Shown piece after piece: positions 48,536-60,666 of a stretch of 64,000 bases of DNA. Location: positions 5,706,501 through 5,770,500 of the forward strand of contig OZ005617.1 of the NCBI GenBank assembly GCA_963930655.1, given 5' to 3'. A model generated the notes under the pieces. That model searched no databases. It saw only the letters and a list, made by a program, of their open reading frames with translations, and was not told where the DNA came from. How positions within the stretch are numbered: position 1 is the stretch's first letter; every line of letters begins with the position of its first letter. The translations under genes were made by a program, and so were the position numbers. The DNA comes from Myrica gale. Taxonomy: Eukaryota; Streptophyta; Magnoliopsida; Fagales; Myricaceae.

Positions 48536-49203
48536 GGAGGTATCATAGGAATTGCTTTCCTTAACTGTTTAGATTGAATAAATCATATCTTCTAGATTTA
48601 GGGATCCTTTCCTAAACTCTAGAAGATTCCTTTCCTTTATGTTCTTGTTATATTAGGCATGTAACATCAAATCTGCTTGATTCAAGGGATTTGATTTAGA
48701 GTTGATTGTGATTTGATTTGATTTGATTTGATTGAGTCCATTAGGGTTTGTAAGCTCCTAAGGATGTCTATATAAACACCCTTAAGAGCATTAGAGTTAA
48801 TACAATCAGAGAAGAATAGAGTCTTGGAGAGCCAGAGAGCTTTTGGGGTGAGATTTGGCCAAACATAGACACGTATATACTAAGTCGGTTTCAAGGCTAA
48901 TAACCTTGTTACTTGGGATTCATTCTAGGCTAATAACCTAGTTTGGGTACCCGTTCTTGGGCTAATTAACCCTTGATCGGGATTGTTCTTGTATCTTGTG
49001 GTTCTTGGGCTAATTAACCCTTGACCACGTTCTTCGTTCTTCTATAATATCAGTTGAGTGTTCTCCATTTGTGTGTGTTAGATCCTATTTGCAACGCTCG
49101 TGTGTTAATTGAAACGGTTCGGGAGGATCGATTGTGGTGTTGGAGCAGATCGCTTGGCGGGAATTGGAGTTGTTATGGCGGCCTAGACCGGGGTCCCTAA
49201 CAC
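48536..49203. repeat. LTR-like region with TATA box and palindrome array
   Basis: A TCTATATAAACACCC box at about 48767 is followed by leader-like sequence. The end is CCTAACA at about 49203. Four short palindromes lie at 48892-48908, 48925-48941, 48959-48972 and 49007-49020. No LTR partner was found in the window, so a solo LTR is only one possibility. Confidence 0.5.
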
Positions 49204-49704
49204 AACATCTGAAGGGACGACGCGAGTGACCTCACCAGCTCCCACGTGCGTGGATGGATCTCATGCACCCGTCCATTTCTCCTCCTTTTTAATCTACATG
49301 TGGTCCTCTTTGATAACCAAGTGCCAGGTGGATGGCATTTGGACGTCCAGACGCTTCTCGTGGTCTTCTCCGATAACAGGCCGGGAGGCGTGTGTGGGCC
49401 CACGCGCCCCCCGTTTCCCAACTGGCCAAATCCTCTCCTCTAGCTGCAAATTCTGCCACCCTCTTCCGCTATCAGCTTTCCTTTTCTAAGGGTCTTTTCG
49501 GCTTGCTGCCCTTCGTGGGCTTTCTACCCATTATAGGTCTCTTCCCGCCTTTTTGGGCTTGAGTTTGTAAGGTTGTTAGGCCTCTTTGCTCATTGGTCTG
49601 TCGCCTCTTCGGAGAGTCTAACTTGTCACTCAGAGCATGTACTTGAGGTTTTTAAAACCTTATTGATCTTAATGAAAGCTAGTTGTTTTGACTTAAAAAA
49701 AAAA
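49204..49704 (+). mobile_element. Truncated retroposon with poly-A tail
   Basis: Ends in TTAATGAAAGCTAG, then an A-run at 49695-49704. It resembles the 44884-45731 retroposon in layout and in a CCCACGCGCC-C-CCGTTT patch, so both may derive from one LINE or SINE family. Left limit uncertain. Confidence 0.55.
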
Positions 49705-50199
49705 GATAGGGAAAACTAAACCAGGGATCCACTAGTAGGGAATAAAAAGAATTTCGATATACATATTCATCTATCATACATACTATGGAATATTTGGGTT
49801 TTCGAAATAGTATTTACGTGCTAATGTTATATATATACACAGCTACTTATTGGGATGGAACTCGCTGCTTCCAGCTCTTGGTTTAGATCAAATTGTTAAA
49901 CAAGACGAAGTACTCTCTTACACATAACATTTGTAATTCTTTCTATCCGATTCGAGTTTTCTTTCATTCGAAATTTCAAAATTAAGCATGGCTCTGATTG
50001 GAGATTCTTGGACTGATTTGGCAATCAAAACTGAGAAGGCAATGTCTGTATTATTAATTAGTATGCAGATGGAGAAGTTGAAATGATGGATGCAATGTAG
50101 TTGTGGTCACAAACTGTAGAAGAACCAGAAAATTTCAACTTGGAGACAGCGAATTTCGTGGTTATGGAAAAGGATTATGCGCCTCGCGCGCCTTCAGTG
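49705..50199. other. Gap: downstream flank of WAT1-related gene
   Basis: Probably includes the 3' UTR of the minus-strand transporter gene; no other gene. Confidence 0.5.
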
Positions 50200-52200
50200 T
50201 CACCGTGATTCAACAGAGACTGCGATGACTTGCAACTGTGACTCTTGTTCCTTGATCACTTCAGCTTCTTGGGCTAGTTTTGTTACACAAATCTTCATCT
50301 CCTTGTTCTTACCCCACAGGAGAACGTACAATCCAACAATTACGATGATGGATCCCATCAAGCTGCTCATTTAGAGTGCATGAGAAAAAAGTTAGAATCC
50401 AAGCAGTATTGATCCAAAGTTGCAGCTAGTTGTGAACTGATCTATAAAAAGTCACCTCCCAAGATGGAGTTGCTCGTGCAGGATGGGAATATCGAACATG
50501 GCTGCCATTATCTGAACAAGAGGGCTGAATGCTGCCGTGAAAAGTGGACCCCTTTTCTTGACACACCACGACATACCCACAATGCACAAACCAGATCCTA
50601 TCATTCCCTGCATGAATCAATGATTCGTTCACACGTCGAGAAAAGTTAATGCAGAATAAGACTGTCTTTTCTAAGACTGGCGAGCTCAGATTTTTGAAAA
50701 TTTGTGAAGAAAAATTCTGTTTTGAGCCAGCTTGACTGCTATCTTTTTAGCCACAAACTGCAGAACATGAAGTACCAGCTCTTTCTGTGGCCTAAAAGTT
50801 TCAATTCATAAATGACTTCTTTGGGTCCTAAACTTGTTCTAGTAACCAGTACAGACTGCATGGGATGATATATTCCGAAGAATATATATGGAATTCTTCA
50901 GATTGAAGTTTAAGATAGACTTAACAGTCTTTCCCAAAAAATAAGTTAAGAGGAACCGTATATACTCACAGCATACAGGACAGTTGTGATTTCTACAGTT
51001 CCCTTCAGAACCCACGAAGAAAGGTTTCTGCTTGTGGACAGACATAAAATAGCAGACTGAATGGCACCAAAGAAGGACATGATAGCTGTGCTAGAATACT
51101 GGCAGGGGTATCTCTTGCTTATAGTTGATTGTAAAAGAAACCATGAAGACCAAAACAGGACTCCTACGATCAAAGCTATTGAGCCAATGGTCCATCTCTC
51201 TGTCCTTTTGGTAGAGCTGATATTGGTAGCGTGATCCATTATTTTAGTTGTGGCTTGTGAGTGTGAATGATCAAATAAAGGCACTCCTCTGTAAAGTGTC
51301 AACAGTGTGGCACCTCCAACACAAACCACTGTGCCAAGTATTTTGGCTCTTCCACTGTTGCATTTTAAGTACACAGTCTCTTTCCTGTAGTGTAAATAGA
51401 TAACACAGGAAAGAATGAAACTACTGGGCAATGGAAATCACGTACTTTTTCCCAAGACAGTAAAGTAATTAAGTAGAATTTAGTAGTGGGTCAGCCATAC
51501 CCCAATGGTAATGCCATTAGAAATGTGATCACGGGCACCATGTTGATGAAGGCGCAGGCAAAAGTAGCAGACGTGTATTGAATTCCAAGAAGGAAGAAGT
51601 ACTGTGTTAGTGATGCTCTACAGGAAAGAATTACTTGGCTATAAGTAACGACTGATAAGATACAAATAATTATGAACTTGCTTGAGCATATGGTAAATCC
51701 ATGTATCTTTCTAAGATTAATTACCCGATGACTGCACTGAGGAAGAGGTAACATAAGATACGTAGTGTGAGCTTGGGTCTGCTATTCCTGCAAGCAAACT
51801 TAAATTTGAAGGAAGAAAGTCGAGGAATAAAGAGAACAAAGTTAACCCTGAGATCCTTGATAGAATAGGCCTAGATCCTATACTCGGGAAGCTACATTTC
51901 AGCTCACTGAACTGATTTGATTATCTTGCATGTACATTGCTTGGGGCCTGGGGGGTATTAGAAGATTCTCAAAATTTTCACAGCAGCAAATAACTGAAAT
52001 CAGGTCAAGGATTTCTACCTTTCCATACAGTAGCCGATGGGAGCTAAGAACATGGCAGAAATTGATAACCGGTATGTAACAAGGACCAAATGGTTGATTC
52101 CCTCGTCAAGGACTTTCTTTAGCAGAATATTCACGCCAGCAAAGGAAAAATTGATTGCTAACATTACAATAAATGGTCTCCATTCTTCGTAACTCTTCAT
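50200..52200 (-). CDS. WAT1-related EamA-type transporter, 6 exons
   Basis: Exons: 52200-52019, 51787-51725, 51617-51501, 51384-50970, 50607-50456, 50362-50200; GT-AG introns, joined frame of 363 aa. Two EamA repeats form about ten membrane helices: the first opens EEWRPFIVMLAINFSF and continues through LVLVTYRLSISAMFLAP and INMVPVITFLMALPLG; the second includes SIALIVGVLFWSSWFLLQ and GPLFTAAFSPLVQIMAA, ending in SLMGSIIVIVGLYVLLWGK. Family members (UMAMIT/WAT1) export amino acids or auxin-related compounds at the tonoplast or plasma membrane; substrate cannot be told here. An in-frame extension without ATG runs upstream to about 52285, so an extra 5' exon is possible; MKSYEEW at 52200 fits the usual family start. 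Confidence 0.92.
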
Positions 52201-53990
52201 GCTGTCAGCGACTCTCTTCAGAAATCTAATAGCCGGAGTAACTCTTCTTGTGTCACTCTTCACAATTTCAATGTCTTGTGTCTAGCAACACACCAAAGAA
52301 AGACATTTGAAGGTTTATATAAATAGGCTCTGGAATAAGTGGGCACAAAGCAAGATTGAATTCTTCAGAGATCAGATCAATGCTTTAAGCAACCAATTTG
52401 ACATTAGTTTAATGTTTATTTCCTTCTTTTGGCTTTTGTTCGAGTCATACTTTCCAAACATGGAGACTGTTTGGGAATCGTTTTCTGAGGCTCATACAAA
52501 ATTATCAAGCGAAAATGCAGTAAATAGGCCACTAGTTTTCCATTCGCATTTTCTTCTAGCCTAGCTTTATTTGGGTGATGTTCAAGTCAGCCAGCTTTTT
52601 CTCGTCAATCTTGCGTAAGTATTTAGCAGGCATCTTTTGAGTGGGGGTATTTGGAAAACGTATTCTCTGCCCTGGTTCCTCCTACTTGTTGGTAGCATCT
52701 AATACTGCTTCTTTGAAAGAGCATGAACAGTATCCTCAGAAGAAAAATTGAAAGGTTAGAACGAAGATGGGAAAGAAATAGTAACAAGAGATTTTAAGTG
52801 GTTCGGTTTAGAAGACCTACATCCACTTTCAAAGAAGCAGTATTAGATTACAATTGAATATCTCTATTTATAAAGACAATACAAAGTAGTAAAATATTCC
52901 TATATTTAAATTTGAATATCTACATTTGAAATTTGAAATTTGAATCTTCATAACAATATCAAACCTTTGATATCTGTAACTATAATATATCAAATCTTTA
53001 AGATTTTTTTATGATATTATCTCTAACACCATCAACTCTACCACAAGCTAAGCAAGAATAATGTGTCAAATCTGACTAAAAACTGAGAAGGAAGCACTGG
53101 ACGACTTTCTGGACAATTAAACCGGAAAATTTTATGCACGTGGTGGGAGACTAAATGTTTTAACTGTGACAGCTTGAAGATTTAGTAGGCCAAGCTCTGA
53201 AAACTTCCCACCTTAGTTTGAACGGTTTTGACATCATGCTATCGATTCATCTTCTGGCAGGTACAATTTTTTTTTTCTCTTCGATCTCTTTTTTAAGTTT
53301 TGGCTTTTAGAATTCATGTGGGACCGATAAACGATTCTGGAGAAGAAGAATGGTGTGTCCTCTAGGCATTTGGCCTCATCATACCTTCCCCACGAATATC
53401 TCAGTCCCATCGGCCATCAAGCTCTGAGGGCTTATGCAATGCAGTCTCTTGGGTTACTTAAATCAAAAGGTGTCCGCTTGATTCATAATATACTTTGCAA
53501 CGAAGATATCTCTATCAACTGGATCTTCCCTCCAGGTCCCTCCTTAGACTTGACCCCTCGTGAGGGAGCGTTTGTGGATTTTTCATGTTCACTGGCTGTC
53601 TGCATCTCTCTGCTAGGTGCTCCAACATAATGTTATCTTTTTCAGAATAAGCGACTGTCATTGGAACATTCGACTTTCTAATATTCTGAGGCATGGATAG
53701 CACAATAAAAAAAATTCGACTGTCCATGTCTTTTGGTAAAGGTTCCGTAGGCCTCCTGCTCTTCTACCGTTATTCAGAATGAAATAGCCACTCAGTTACC
53801 AGATAAGGATGCTATATGCCATATGAAAACTTTGAGGGATGTCCACGACCATTCATTTTCAAAGCCTTTTCTACCTTTCCTTCAGTGGCAGATAATAGGG
53901 TGCCCTTTTCTACTGAGATTAGTTGCGGAATGCAATATTATGTTTGTTGACGATTTATGGCTAAATCGTCGTTAGTTAAAAATGTATATA
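52201..53990. other. Gap: WAT1 upstream region, LTR-like fragment and decayed DNA
   Basis: Includes the transporter promoter. The stretch from about 52780 to 53040, with GTGGTTCGGTTTAGAAGACC, resembles plant copia or TRIM LTRs. A perfect 22-bp inverted repeat lies at 52697-52718 and 52827-52848. A frame at 53355-53630 may be a LINE fragment, but no diagnostic motif is present. Confidence 0.5.
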
Positions 53991-54108
53991 ACCACGGGCG
54001 GAACCACATGGGGCGGGGCGGCTACCCCTTTGTTTTGTAAAATTGGCGATTTTTTTTTTAAATTATTTGCCCCCAGGTGGGCAAGGCCGGCCCCCTTAAC
54101 CCCTCTAA

Positions 54109-54292
54109 GGGGATGTTTGGTTGCCCAAAAATTTGGGGCCCCAAAAATTCCAACCAAACAAATATACTTCAAAATTTTTAACTTTTACACATACATTTCA
54201 AATTTTTTACAAACCCCAATAAACTTCAACATTCAAAAGATTCCCAAAATTTTGGGAATATTTTCCAAAATTTTGGTAAACAAACAACCCCT
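54109..54292. mobile_element. Tourist-like MITE nested in hAT, TSD TAA
   Basis: 184 bp with ends GGGGATGTTTGG and (complement) AGGGGTTGTTTG; TAA at 54106-54108 and 54293-54295. It contains an internal palindrome ATTCCCAAAATTTTGGGAAT. Confidence 0.75.
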
Positions 54293-54839
54293 TAAGCAGC
54301 TCAGCCCCCCCTTAACATATGTTTTAACAGACGTTTCACACTCTTTTTTTTAAAAAAAGAAAAAATTCTACTTCTTAATTCCTTTCTTCCTCCTGAGTTC
54401 CTCCCGAGTTCCGCGTGCGCGTGCGTCTCCTTCTCAGCTCAGTCCCTGCCCAGTGGTGCCCACCATTTTCTCCCTGCTGCAGCTCCAACCAACATCTCCC
54501 TCTCAGCCTCCCTCTCTCCTCCAGGCTCCACGGCTGACGTCAGGTAAATAATATAGAAAGTTTCTCTTTTTCTGGCCTTACACAAGTTATGCAGGGGTTG
54601 GGATTTAGGAACTTGGGATTGTTGGACCGTGGAATGTGGACTCCCTATGACCAGTGGCTTTTCTTTCAATAATTTTATCCAATGGCATAAAAGGTTTAAA
54701 AGCCACAAGTTTTAACACTCAAAGGATAAAAACTTAAAAGCAAAGGGCTCAAAGCCATTTGACATCCCTCGCAGGGTGCACTACGCAGAGGCTCTCAGCC
54801 TCTCCCTATCGTGTGAATAATTATATCATCGTGCCCAAT

Positions 54840-56089
54840 ATGGAAGAGATTATAACAACTTGCGGTCGTCCAAGTCGTGGAGGGCAAACAATTACTTATA
54901 TGCATCATTTTTGTGTAGAAATGTTTTTTCATGTTATTGATTTGATCGCTCAGGAGATGGATCGTCGTTTTACTAAAGTACAGAGTTACTTATTTGCGTA
55001 GCATGTCTTGATCCAAGAAATTCATTCTCAACGTTTAATCATGCTAAGTTACTTCGTCTTGCTGAGCTTTATCCAGAAGATTTTTCAGAAGCTGATTGTA
55101 TGATTCTTAGAAATCAACTTCACACCTACATTGATGATGTGAGAAATACTGATATTTTTTCCGGACTTGAAGATATTGGAGGTCTTGCTGTGAAGATGGT
55201 TGAGACAAGAAAACATATTATATATCCATTTGTTTATCTCCTTATTGAGTTGGCATTGGTCTTACCAGTTGCGACTGCAACTGTTGAGAGAGTGTTCTTG
55301 ATGTAGGGGGATCTGAGTTAGACGACGTCGAGCTGTCAGATTACTCATTGATGGCGCTGAATTAACTGGAACAAGCAGATCAACGCAAGGATGACAAGAA
55401 ATCGTGATCTAGCCTAATTGGGGCGGTTTCCGTGCACGTATCGGTTTTTCGACCATAACTTTGGCTACAAGTTTCCGATTCGAGCCCGTGACCCCAATTC
55501 GGAAAGCTAATTTTGGCGCGCACGTCATGGCCACCCATCTACGCTCGGTGCACCTCGTTTTGAGCCCTAAATATACTGTTTTCCTTTTCGAATCTCTAGT
55601 TTTAGTTAATTTTTGCTATTTATGGTAATCTTCTATTTATCGATTAGGAAGTAATTCTGAACCCGATTTGGGCCAGATTTTTGTCAGTCTTTTGATTTCT
55701 TTCCGTATTTCGTTTTGGTAAGACTTTTAGGGTTTTGCTATTTTTGGTAAAATCCTATTAAGGGTTGATCATTCTCGAATATTGAGAATTTTATTGAATT
55801 CCAGAGTGTTCTCTGAATTTTTGGGTCGAATTCTCCATTTTTTTCCTTGCAAATTACCTATTGCACTAGCCTGCAGAATAATCTGTATTCTGTTCGGCGT
55901 TAGTTCTTTACGATGAAGATTATCAAGATTGACTTGCGTAATAAGATGAGAGATGAGTGGATGAATGATAGCATGATCGTATACATAGAGAGGGAAAATT
56001 TTGAAACTATAGAGAACGAAGCAATTTTGCAACGTTTTCAGAATATGCAGTCTCGTATGATTCAATTGCCACCTCTTAGTCTCAGCAAA
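54840..56089 (+). pseudogene. hAT transposase remnant (TTF/ZMYM-like), split by insertion
   Basis: Pieces: 54841-55000 (FHVIDLIAQEMDRRF), 55100-55303 (YPFVYLLIELALVLPVATATVERVF) and, after an insertion, 55913-56089 (MRDEWMNDSMIVYIER; QRFQNMQSR). The second and third are the C-terminal hAT dimerisation domain. Stops and a frame change after 55000 and the loss of the N-terminal zinc finger and core make it inactive. Confidence 0.85.
55304..55911. mobile_element. LTR-like insertion splitting the hAT dimerisation domain
   Basis: 608 bp not belonging to the transposase; GATG occurs at both joins (55300-55303 and 55912-55915), so a short target duplication is likely. The sequence starts TAGGGGGATC and has no coding. 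Removing it rejoins VERVF-L with MKIIKIDLRNKMRDE. Confidence 0.75.
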
Positions 56090-56248
56090 TAATACAATAT
56101 GTGTATTTTAATATTTTTAAATGTTTTTAGTCTTTAATTTTCGATATTTTAACTTTAAGACACTTTTGCATTACATAGGAAAAAATTTTGAGATGTCATT
56201 TCGCCTTAGGAATTTGCCCCCTTAACTAAAATCCTAGTTCCGCCACTG

Positions 56249-57839
56249 GGTGCCACATTGTTTTTAATCATGTGTTATTTGAGTCACATTCAAGTGATTC
56301 CCTGTTTTCTGCTCTTCTAAAGCTTATCACTTAATTGTGCTAAGAAATTAAGTTACGTCCTCTGAGAAAGCAACTAGCCAGAGCATCACAAAAAACAGTT
56401 GATATATTGGCTTGAAAACCAGGCAAGCATCGGACCAACAACAACTCTTTGATCATCATCTTCAGCTCAGAAATAGAATCATAACAAGATTACAACTCAA
56501 TTGGACTTATTTTTTCATTGAATTAAGCCAATACTCAAATACATAAACACTTCTCACGTAGTGCGAAATTACTCTAGTAAGATGATAAAAGTGCTTGTAC
56601 CAAGGAATTCGGACTTGCATGCCTATGCAGACAAAAATTCTGTATCTCAAACCCTATTCTATATGGTTAGGGTCGTGCATGACGATCTTGGGTAAACTTT
56701 GACCGAGTTTTCGTTGTAGTGGTCATGATGTGTCAAAGAAACTCTGCTTTAAAATTGCCTAATGACAAAGGGTGTATAGTATTTGCTTTTGCTTTTGTCT
56801 ACTTTACATTCACTATTCATATAGAACTCTTATAAAAGTCGAAGCGTGCATACGACTTGTCCATTATATGCATGATGGCTATGTAAAGAAACATAAACTA
56901 AACGAAGATTTGGATGACATCGATTTTGAACAAAAGAATATGAACCTGAACGTTGACAAAAACTATGAGGATGGCGTTACCTTCAAGCCACGTGGCTTGA
57001 GCTTTCAGCCAAAATTTTAGTCGAAAAAATATTCTTCAAATTCTATTTGTTGATGTTGATGTTGAGATTTACTTACTTAGTAGGGAAGTCAATAATATCA
57101 AGGAGAAGCATAGAGAGGTAAATAACATACTTTAAGAAATATAGTTGTACACAAGCAGGGTAAATATATATAACATATGCTTCTTTCTTGATGGCCAATC
57201 CATAATCTTTGCTTTTCATAGGGCATGTTAAAAGAATGATTGGTATGTGAAATTTGTTGGTCTACATAACAGGGAATTTGGAGAAAAAGGATTTCATTGA
57301 TAAATAAGTTGGTTTATGGTCAACACGTCCGAGTAAATGTGTCTTAATTCTTCACGTATCTTTTCTCTGCAAAACCACAAAGATAACCCCGGACACCGGG
57401 GTCAAGAACCTCCGATGCTTAAGTCATCTTTTTTTCTTATACGTATGTCACAATTTTGTTGCTTAGAAAAACCTACCTCTTCCATCGTTAGCTTCTCCTT
57501 TTATAACGTTTATCCCACGTTCCTCTCTTTCTTTTTGGCGGGACTTTTTATGAGAATTTCGTCTTGTAAGGTTGTGCATTATGACACTCTCCTCATGTCT
57601 TCGCAACGGTTCTTCGTCCCCACTATCGGAATAGAAGGAGCGTGGAGTTATGGCTTATCGCGGGCTATTGATAACCGTTCATTACACGTATTGCGGTCTT
57701 TCCTCCCGGATCAAATGCGACGTGGGCTTGGTCGTACCCATTGGGCCTCATAGAGGTTCGGACCCGGATGTGATTTAGTATTGATAGCATCATGCATCAG
57801 CCATGAGATAGGGAAGTATTAGTAAGTGGTCTATGTATA
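56249..57839. other. Gap: intergenic
   Basis: No recognised gene. Short frames at 56772-57020 and 57337-57753 have no motif. Confidence 0.45.
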
Positions 57840-59734
57840 TCATATCACCCTAGAACAGAGGATACGTAAAAGAAAGTGATCCCACTTAGGGCCATTTGCA
57901 CCACCCCAACTGTTGTCCTCAAGGTGGATAGCTTGTTGCTCTGTTGACCAAACATCCTCTATTTCTGATCCATCAATTTGAAACAACTGCATGCTTGCCG
58001 TATTCACTTTATAGTTGTTATTTGTTGGCAACTCCATACCTTCCAGATCAGCATATTCCAAATTAACTATTGACCCGGTTGCCTCAGAAAGCGACCGTGG
58101 TCCATGTTGATGTTGGAGTAGTAGCAGTAAGCAAGTCGTTCCCTTGGACATGGTTGATCATTGGTGTGGACCAAGGCACTTCATATGTTGGTCCACTAGA
58201 CAACGGCAGGATGATTGTTGGCGAGGCTGCTGTTTTGCAGGATTGATGCCGCTGGACCCCAACATGGACTGTGATAGGTCCATGATCATTGTGAATGGTT
58301 ATGCTCTAGGTGAGAGTCAGCCCTGTTGGGACCCGAAGAATTATTAAAATTTGCCCAGATTCCGAAATCCCATCCCCTCAAGGAGACAGGTCAGTAGTTG
58401 GTGAAGATGGTACATTGGTAGCCCTTTCCTTGCTCTCATATTGCTAGCTGAGTGTGCCACCTCGATTAAGCACCCAGACAAATAGCGGGAGCGAGCACCC
58501 GCACTCGCAGGATCCCTTGCCATCAAGCAACTTCGCCTTGAGGGCGCCAACAAGCGGGTCTACTTCTGTTTCTGGCCTGCAAGCTTGCTGAAACGAGATG
58601 GGCTCAACAGTGTTTTCCGGTGTCGCAGTTAGCATCACCACCGCCAGTGTTTGCTTCGGACTTGTTATTAGAATATTACGGCAAACGAAAAGTTGTTTTC
58701 TTAAAGGAAATGTTGGCCATTTGCAGATTAGATGGGGGTTGATTTCATCATTGCTTATCTCACGACCACCAAATGACGAGGACAATGATTAATGATATGA
58801 AATTACTTGGCATATAATATTCTAAAGACCACAATGCAAGAAACCTAAGGGATAAAAGAAAAAGAAAAAGAAAAAGAAAAGGGTGAGTCCCTATAAGTCA
58901 AACCCACAACGAAAATAGTAGTGCAAAATATTTTTGTACACTTCAACTACCATTCATTTTTGTAAACTATTTTAAGTTTTTTTTATATATTTTTAACTAT
59001 AAAGTTTGACATGTTATTAAAGGTGAGAAAAAATCTGCAGACCTGACCCAGAGCCGACCCCATTCAATCCGCACAGGTCAAGTTACCTTAGGTTCAAGTT
59101 TTGAAACTTAAACTCAAGAAAAATCGGGTTTAGGTCTCTACCACGCTCTATTTTAATTTTTGTTTTTTTCTCTAATGAAATAGCATTGTTTTGCTTCTTC
59201 TTAATTATTTTGTAGTAAATGGGGTCGAAGTTGGGTTGGAAAACCCTCACCCAGACTTTACCCACCCCAACACGTTGCACTCCAAACAACTAATTGGCTT
59301 ACACTTTGTACTCATGTCATAATTTGGCCGTCAAGATTAGGGTTCTCAGTACCCGGCCTAACCGGTGCCTGTGTAGGTTTAGTATTTTAAAAAAACTGAC
59401 GGTTCTCGGGAAACCGAGATTTTTTTAAACTTTTTTTAGTGTTTTAGTTTTTTTAGTTTATTTTCTACTCAATAGTTAGTTTCACCTGAAGGCGTAGTAT
59501 TCTAGAAGCATGACAAGGTCTACTCAATAGTTTAGTTTCACCTGAATATTTGAGATTTGTTGTTGGTTTTGTCTAATCAAATACTTACATTCAAGTTTGG
59601 TACCAAGAAGCTTGTTAGGTGAATGAACTAGTTATTTAGAATTTTGGTAGAAAAAATTACAAATTTATTGTATTTCATTGAATACTGGGCTTTCCTACAC
59701 TCATGCTGAGAGATGTAGGGCTTAAATATAAAAA
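57840..59734. other. Gap: intergenic, decayed repeats possible
   Basis: Frames at 57840-58151 and 58444-58785 (minus) are not recognised. An (AAAAAG)n repeat lies at 58857-58881. The TTAGGGTTCTCAGTACCCGGCC patch at about 59338 resembles a hAT end, but no partner end was found. Confidence 0.45.
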
Positions 59735-60666
59735 GGGTTAATTACAAAAAAACCTCTACGAACTTTTATGTCATTCTCAAATACCCCCTGAACAAAAAAT
59801 CGTTACAACCCGGCCCCATGTATTACGTGGCACGTTGCAATTCGGTTTTTCACTGTAATCTCGCGTTAAGGCTCACGTTTTCCGTCCCCAAAACACGTGA
59901 ACTTACCAGAATACCTCCGTGACATAAATCTTCGACTAACTGTGGTTTGTTTTGACATAACGAGTGTAAACTAAATTTTCGGCTGATTCCCCCCCCCCCA
60001 TGCCATAACCAAAACTGCGCGTTTTGGTTGCCTTTGTCAAAAACGCCCAACTCTCACCGAAGACAAACCCATCTGTGTCTGAAATCAGAGGTCGTCTGAA
60101 ATCATCTCGGTCTAAAGAACGCCTTCGTGGTTTCGCGAATCTTCCAGAGCAAAAAAGACACATTTCGTTGTTGTTGAACTCATCTCCGTCTAAAGGTATG
60201 CTCTTTACACTTTTTTCACCCAAATCGTATGCTATTGCTCTTCTTATAGTAGTTTTGCGAAGGGGTCGTGTGTGGTGCTTTATGTTGGGTCAGTGGACCA
60301 CTGAAATGACTTTTTGTATTATCCCGATAGTTTAGCTTAGATATAAGTGTGAGTGGGTGAGGGGGGACCACACGGAGAATGAATATTTTCGTTTAGTGTA
60401 GATGCATGTGAGTGGGTGTGGAGGACCATAGAATAGAGTCCTGATTTTTCATTTTTTCGTTGGATCTGAAGTGAATGAGGGGGACCACACAGGAAGCTTA
60501 AAATCAAAATCAGATTAGTTTGAGAAAATTATTTGTAGTCTACAACATGAGATTCAGTTCTTTAGTTAGGTCTAACATCTTATATCAGTAATTGTTTCGT
60601 TATTTCCAAACTCAGATTAAGTGTGTTGTGATGCTGCTGATTCGGGATTTTGTTCTATCAGATTAA

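Larger units (their letters stand above)
53993..56248 (+). mobile_element. hAT element (second family) interrupted by a MITE and an LTR-like insertion
   Basis: The left end CACGGGCGGAAC and the complement of the right end CAGTGGCGGAAC form a short inverted repeat; the right 140 bases match the fragment at 26793-26935. Between them lie remnants of a hAT transposase of the TTF/ZMYM-like type. The expected 8-bp duplications are not visible (tatataac against ggtgccac), so one end may be altered. Confidence 0.78.

Noticed and set aside
53355-53630. Possible LINE zinc-binding RT fragment
   Set aside because: Vague similarity only; no Cys/His pattern or RT motif to support it.
57840-58785. Minus-strand frames of 103 and 113 codons
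   Set aside because: Not recognised as a gene or retrotransposon; no splice partners found. Left as unassigned intergenic DNA.
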